From Pohlia nutans (taxonomy: Eukaryota > Streptophyta > Bryopsida > Bryales > Mniaceae), in the NCBI GenBank assembly GCA_022496805.1, contig CM040085.1:18009811-18073810 (forward strand): a stretch of DNA of 64,000 nucleotides, written 5' to 3'. The notes beneath the pieces were generated by a model, which made no database searches, was not told the DNA's origin, and saw nothing but the letters and a program-made list of their open reading frames with translations. Below are positions 59,224 to 64,000 of the stretch, in pieces (within the stretch, counting starts at the first letter, position 1; each line of letters opens with the position of its first letter). The position numbers were made by a program, and so were the translations under genes.

Positions 59224-60163
59224 CAGCCAGGTCCAATATGCTTACGAATTCCCTTCTGCAGGAAAAAAATTCAGAAACTTTGAACAATGTGTATGTACTC
59301 AAAACTGATCTGATTTGAAAACCGTAAAGTGCGCTGCAATCACATTGGAGTGTACTACAATATCATTACAAATTTACACATGTATTAGTGAAAATCACAC
59401 AACAAGTTAAAAATATTATATACACTATCTACGATTGTGTGCTCTCACTCTTTGCTTCAATTACAATGTCCATTCTAGCAAGCATATTTGAAATGAGTGT
59501 TTAAAATTGTTTTTGAGATACTTGAGCCTATACTCGTTGAATTATTTGTATCATTTCATCTTTATCCTTCATAATCTTTTTGATTCCATGGGCTTGTCTC
59601 CAATCATCAAGGTACCTACTACGGTGTATTGGAGCACCATCCTCCATCAATGTGAGTTGAATAGGTCTATCATGCATAAAATAGAAGCCAATCAATATAT
59701 TTTCATAAATAAGTTCCACAAAATCAACTACTGATTATTTAGTTGGACGAATGATTACAAGTGGACTTTTGTCAAAACCCATGAAAGCCCCTACACCATT
59801 ACAAAAGAAGAAATTACAAGGGAGACAGATGAAATGATACAAATTATCCAACAAGTATAGGCTCAAGTATCTCAAAAACAATTTCAAACACTCATTTCAA
59901 ATATGCTTGCTAGAATGGACATTGTAATTGAAGCAAAGGGTGAGAGCACGCAATGGTTGATAGTGTATATAATATTTTAACTTGTTGTGTGATTTTCACT
60001 AATACATGTGTAAATTTGTAATGATATTGTAGTACACTCCAATGTAATTGTAACACACTTTACAGTTTCCAAATTGGATCAATTTTTAATATACATGCAT
60101 TGTTCAAAGTTTCTGAATTTTTTTCCTATAGAGGGGAATTCGTAAGCATATAGGACCTGACTG
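59224..60163. mobile_element. Tc1/mariner-like foldback element 2
   Basis: The left end CAGCCAGGTCCAATATGC and right end, reversed, CAGTCAGGTCCTATATGC are flanked by TA (59222-59223, shared with element 1, and 60164-60165). Long arms (about 59224-59570 and 59840-60163) are inverted repeats, so the element folds on itself. Both arms include the last codons of a transposase (DEMIQIIQ.V, then stop) reading outward. Confidence 0.85.
59528..59719 (-). pseudogene. Tc1-type transposase C-terminal fragment
   Basis: On the minus strand the frame reads LMEDGAPIHRSRYLDDWRQA and ends in ...KDKDEMIQIIQRV. The D-G/N-AP-x-H block is the second catalytic Asp region of Tc1/mariner (DDE_3) transposases. The N-terminal and WPxxSPDLNPIE parts are missing here. 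Confidence 0.7.
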
Positions 60164-60165
60164 TA

Positions 60166-60700
60166 TTGTACATAACATTTGGTAGCCTTCGCTAGCTCTG
60201 TCTTGCTCTTGAGGAGAATGTGCAGCATATTCTACATTATCATCTAAGAACAATTAGTAGCTACTCATGTTTTCTTACAAATGGAGGTTTTGGAAAACTA
60301 GAAGGGAAGGTAATCATACATGATCTTTGTTGACACATCTCCACATGTCCCTCACTTTTAAAGAGAGTAAAATTATAAGTGATAATACTTTAACCCAAGA
60401 ATGTTATGATGCATGGCTAACCAATAGAAAATGGGCAACCATAATAAAAAAAAATCCTTAAACACTGTATCACTTCTTTTGTCCCTCCATTGACAATGGT
60501 TTATTACCTTCTTGCTTCTTTCCCGACTCTCCCCACTCTCTGAAAAATGAAAAATAAAGGGCTACACTTAATGCACTACCTGGATGGAAATCACATGATG
60601 CATTACAAATCACTAGATGGATGAAAAGGCAGAGTGGTTGAATGCTATTGAATGTTATGTACAGTCACTGGTCAAAAGTTTTTGTTGTTTTTTTCACTGC
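60166..60700. other. Spacer before the decayed Tc1 gene
   Basis: No gene or repeat structure is recognised; the 5' end of the Tc1 relic could not be placed. Confidence 0.3.
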
Positions 60701-60769
60701 AATCAATTCACGTTCAAGGGTCTCAGTCTTTCAACCTCCTGCAGTCGGATTAGGAAACCTCATACACTC

Positions 60770-61466
60770 CGGAAAAATGCATTACTCAATAGAAAAGAAG
60801 GCGATTGTAGTTGGAATGCACAAAAGTTGACACAAAGAAGGCCCAGATTACTCGCACTCTGAAGATGCCTGCTATTGTTGTCTTCTCCATTTCGAAGAAG
60901 CATATCACTATTGGTAGGTCAAGAAGACCTAAGAAACTTTTGGAGCGGAATGGGAGGGCCCTAGTCTCGTGTGCGAAAAGAAATCGACGGGCCACACTCA
61001 CCGAGATTACCAGCATGCCCCCCCCATCAAAGTTTCTTTGAAACTAGTCTGACATGTAGTTGTGAATGTTGGGTTTCACAACTGCATCGCTCAGAAGAAG
61101 CCTTTATTTTATTGTTAAGCACAAGGAGGCTCGACTCAAATTTGCGAAGGAGCATCGTAACTGGTCTGTAGAAAAATGGAAGCTTGTAATTTGGACAGAT
61201 GAGGCGACCTTCAAAATTTGGAATAATTTCCAAATAACTTGTGTCTGGCGATCTTCCACAAAGGTTTTCGACTAAGAGTGCATTGCTCCTACATTTAATA
61301 GCAGCCAGAGTTCTGTTGGGATTTGGGGTCCTTTGTGACGAACGCAAGTCGTCTCTTGCATTTATAATTCCAGGACAAGGAACCGCGCAAGATTTCGTCG
61401 ATATTATATACGAGGGACCGTTGAAGTTGTTTTTGCTCGAGGAACCTGATGCCATTTCGAACACCC
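60770..61466 (+). pseudogene. Tc1-like transposase, N-terminal and central part, decayed
   Basis: Frames must be changed several times to read it. Recognisable pieces in order: the helix-turn-helix region KKAIVVGMHK (60783 on) with RRPKKLLERNGRALV and NRRATLTEI (to about 61010), then KHKEARLKFAKEHRNWSVEK and VIWTDEATFKIW (61110-61220), the first catalytic Asp block of Tc1 transposases, then a region ending IIYEGPLKLFLLEEPDAIS. The copy is inactive through frameshifts and stops, and at 61471 it is cut by an AATT-flanked element. It resumes at 63566. Confidence 0.78.
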
Positions 61467-61470
61467 AATT

Positions 61471-63550
61471 CCCTATTTTTGCACTTGGCCAAGTGCAATC
61501 ATTTTGGGACCTAATTGTGTAAAAAAAAGAATTATAAAAAAAATGGAAAAATGTCGATTTCTGTGTTTGTTGAAACATGTTGTGTTTTGTAATTAAAAAC
61601 TTATATTTAAAAAAATTCATAACGATATTTAGAATTTCATTTATATTTATAAATGCAAAGTCCTTTGAAAAAAATATTCTTTTGTGAATGTTGTAAAAAG
61701 CTAAAATTGTGTACAACTATGTTTTTTTATGGTAAGTCATACTCATGAAGACATCGATCAATGGTTTAGCATTGTATCCAATACGTTGAAAAGGTCAAAC
61801 ATCGACTCTTTGAAGCAGCTGCTGGAACTCGTGGAGAAATGATCGTCATACATATAGTCATTTGTGAGCGCAAAGCAATAGGAGAATCTAATAGATTGAA
61901 AGTCATTTATTATGCCCCATCTATTGGCGGGAGATGATACACTAGTAGGCATTACATTTCTGCACCAAATGAGATTTTTTCTTGAAAATGGTGTACCACG
62001 TGTGTAGTACAAGCATTACAGTAAGGACATATGGGACCTATGGAGGGGCATTTGTGTTTGCAGTCTCTACCAATAAGAAAAGAGAAGTCAAATCTTGGAG
62101 AGGTGTTTAGTGCAGACAATAGGGAGTTGAAAGCATTGTAGGAATTTATTGCGTATAATGAGAGGTGTGTGGATACAGTACAGAATGTGGAACAAAACCT
62201 ACATGCAATCGAGGAAGTATGGTGGTTGGTAAAGTATTTGAAGGAATTACCAATGAAAGATAGAAGTGAGAATGCAAAGCAATCTTTTGTCCTAATGAAG
62301 CATATGTTTATGCAGTAGGAGACGATGTCAAGGTAGAGATGACAATAGAGAACGATGATTCAAATATTCCTAGTAATAGGAACAGGATTGTCAACTTAAT
62401 CATAGCAACAATGCATGATCCAAAGCTTCGAAGATACTTCAGCCCTCGTAGGGAAAGACCTTCACAAACAGCAGTGACGAGAGTTTCTGGTAAGAAGGAA
62501 GGCAATAGCAGCGGTAGGTCAAACATCATCAACACCTACTATGGGAACAACAAATGATCATTTTCCAGCATTTAATTCAGAGAGAGACTTGCAAATTGAA
62601 CACTTTGTTGTTTTGACAATAGAGCGGAAAGAACTACAGGCCCCAGTACCTTCCTATGTAGGGAAGGTGATAGAATTTGGACAATGCAAAGTGGACAATG
62701 AAAGTGAAAGTAATATAATATTGACCTATTATAAGGGCTGGCATGGAGGATGAACCAGGTTCAAAAGCAAAACACTACATGAATTGCATTCAAGCATCTT
62801 GGGAGCCGTTTGGTGAGAAACATAGTTGGATGAACAAAGAAGCTGCTGTAATTTTGTGGATAGATGTGTCAGTAAGAATGAGAAGTGGACACCTGAAGTT
62901 CAAGTTTATTACCATACATGGAGTACAAACAGAGAGCCAAATCACTATTCCCGACGAAGCAAAGCCGCATATACTTGAATATATTGCAATGCAGATGGAA
63001 GGCATCGATGATGAGAGGTTGCAGAATGATCTAGATGCTTATTAGAATAAAATAGTACATACGTACTATATATGTTTTTGAAACATAGGTGTAGAGATGA
63101 TGAGTGAAAAGTTGGTACTATTATTAGATAGTATGAATTTGTAAATTGTTGTAATGTACAAAAAGGCTTAATGAAAGCATTTTCATTTATTTGTGCCCCA
63201 CTTCCAATTGCATACAATGTATTTGTATGGTTTTGTAAAATGAATATTGAAACTCGTGTTCGATAACTCCAACCTTCCGAAATTGGTATTCGAGATCTCC
63301 AACCTCCCGATTTCACAATAGAGATGCATTCCAAATAGAATCAAATTATGAGATACTCTAAATACAAGTAAAGCATTTTCCAAAATAAAGAAACTAAAAA
63401 AAATTCAAGAATTTGCAAAATATCCTTTTTGCAACTAAAATCGACGGAATGAAAATTTGGCCAAAATTTTCATGCAATTTCTTTTGAACTAAGTTTTTAG
63501 TCCGCCCGGAGGCCAAATGCATGATTATATGACCAAGTGCAAAAATAGGA
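61471..63550. mobile_element. 2.08-kb AATT-flanked TIR element, copy B
   Basis: The ends are CCCTATTTTTGCACTTGGCC and, reversed, TCCTATTTTTGCACTTGGTC, with AATT at 61467-61470 and 63551-63554. It matches copy A (26976-29024) at both ends and in the 3' third. Insertion into the Tc1 gene defines its borders. Plus-strand coding remnants include 62541-62753 (VPSYVGKVIEFGQCKVDNES) and 62743-63045, ending ITIPDEAKPHILEYIAMQMEG. Stops separate them, so no intact protein is present. The family is not recognised. Confidence 0.8.
62743..63045 (+). pseudogene. Conserved ORF remnant of the AATT-flanked element
   Basis: The frame ends ...GVQTESQITIPDEAKPHILE, YIAMQMEGIDDERLQNDLDAY. Copy A has the related ITIPNEA-stop-SHILEYVAIQIEGIDDKRL around 28430-28520. 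Protein-level similarity between copies suggests a once-functional coding region. No known domain is recognised; a link to transposition is inferred from position only. Confidence 0.5.
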
Positions 63551-63565
63551 AATTTAATTTTTTTT

Positions 63566-63765
63566 ATGGAAAATGGTGCGTTAGTCCATCGGAGCAATGC
63601 CCAAAAAAAATGGCGAGAAGAGCGGATGTTGGAAAAGCTTCAATGGCCAACTCAATCACCGGATTTATATTCAACCAAGAACTTTTGGTCAAGGATAAAA
63701 GATGAAATCCAAAGGCAGCTAGAGACCCCCAAAAATGTTGAAGAAATGCGCACATCAGGAATTTA
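63566..63765 (+). pseudogene. Tc1-like transposase, C-terminal part
   Basis: The frame reads MENGALVHRSNAQKKWREER, then LEKLQWPTQSPDLYSTKNFW and SRIKDEIQRQLETPKNVEEM before a stop. This is the second Asp region and the WPxQSPDLNPIENLW block of Tc1 transposases (here LYSTKN). It completes the gene interrupted at 61471. The remaining 235 bases of the window start and end with mirrored gaatttaggacc (63760 and 64000), possibly another small element. Confidence 0.8.
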
Positions 63766-64000
63766 GGACCACACTTATTTTTAACGATTTCAGTGTGGTA
63801 TCCAATATTTCACGAGTTTGTGCATTATTTGCATGGATTTTGCGCTAATTCTATACTGAATCCGCATGAATTCTACATTCACTCTTTTCGTTATCTAACA
63901 AAGTGCAGAATCCGTGCAGAATCCGATTGAAAAATGTATGAAACCATGAAATATCGAATGTTGCACGGAAATTGTTTAAAATTCATGGGGTCCTAAATTC

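Noticed and set aside
61027..61716. 229-codon minus-strand frame over the Tc1 relic
   Set aside because: It is antisense to recognisable Tc1 transposase pieces and has no family features of its own.

Overview
This is nuclear DNA from a land plant. The evidence is four spliced or intact plant-type genes (a TKL-like kinase, a family 9 endoglucanase, a GT34 xylosyltransferase and a CYP704-type P450), plant-like intron borders, a U2 snRNA remnant, and long AT-rich spaces packed with DNA transposons. The transposon mix (Tc1/mariner-like, PIF/Harbinger and many TTAA-flanked elements) and the TET/JBP-like dioxygenase suggest a non-flowering plant such as a moss, liverwort or lycophyte; that is inference only.

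Layout. 1-4.1 kb: an intronless minus-strand kinase; its 5' flank is repeated at the left window edge, suggesting a tandem kinase array running off the window. 4.2-15 kb: a run of short AT-rich elements bounded by TTAA plus CCCCTAAA-type inverted ends, plus other MITEs. 16.6-21.4 kb: a minus-strand, eight-exon GH9 endoglucanase (506 aa), with a TTAA element in its last intron. 23-30.4 kb: more TTAA elements (one nested in another), a 2.05-kb element flanked by AATT, and a truncated U2 snRNA gene. 31.7-33.9 kb: a minus-strand, two-exon xyloglucan xylosyltransferase (456 aa). 34-41.5 kb: AT-rich DNA with a few repeats. 41.5-45.2 kb: a minus-strand, seven-exon CYP704-type P450 (524 aa), with a TTAA element in intron 3. 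45.5-58.3 kb: a 418-bp Harbinger MITE followed directly by a 12.3-kb Harbinger element of the same family. The large element holds a SANT/MYB-like gene, a DDE transposase, nested TTAA elements and an intact intronless gene for a RING-like plus 2OG-Fe(II) dioxygenase protein. 58.3-64 kb: two back-to-back Tc1/mariner-like elements, and a decayed Tc1 transposase gene split by a second copy of the AATT-flanked element.

Function. The GH9, GT34 and P450 genes all belong to families that act on cell-wall or surface polymers, but nothing shows that they are co-regulated. The most notable signals are (1) at least fourteen TTAA-flanked elements with piggyBac-like termini in a plant, falling into families with two or more copies in this window, and (2) a TET/JBP-like dioxygenase gene inside a potentially autonomous Harbinger element. 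All exon borders were derived by eye from splice motifs and protein-family continuity.
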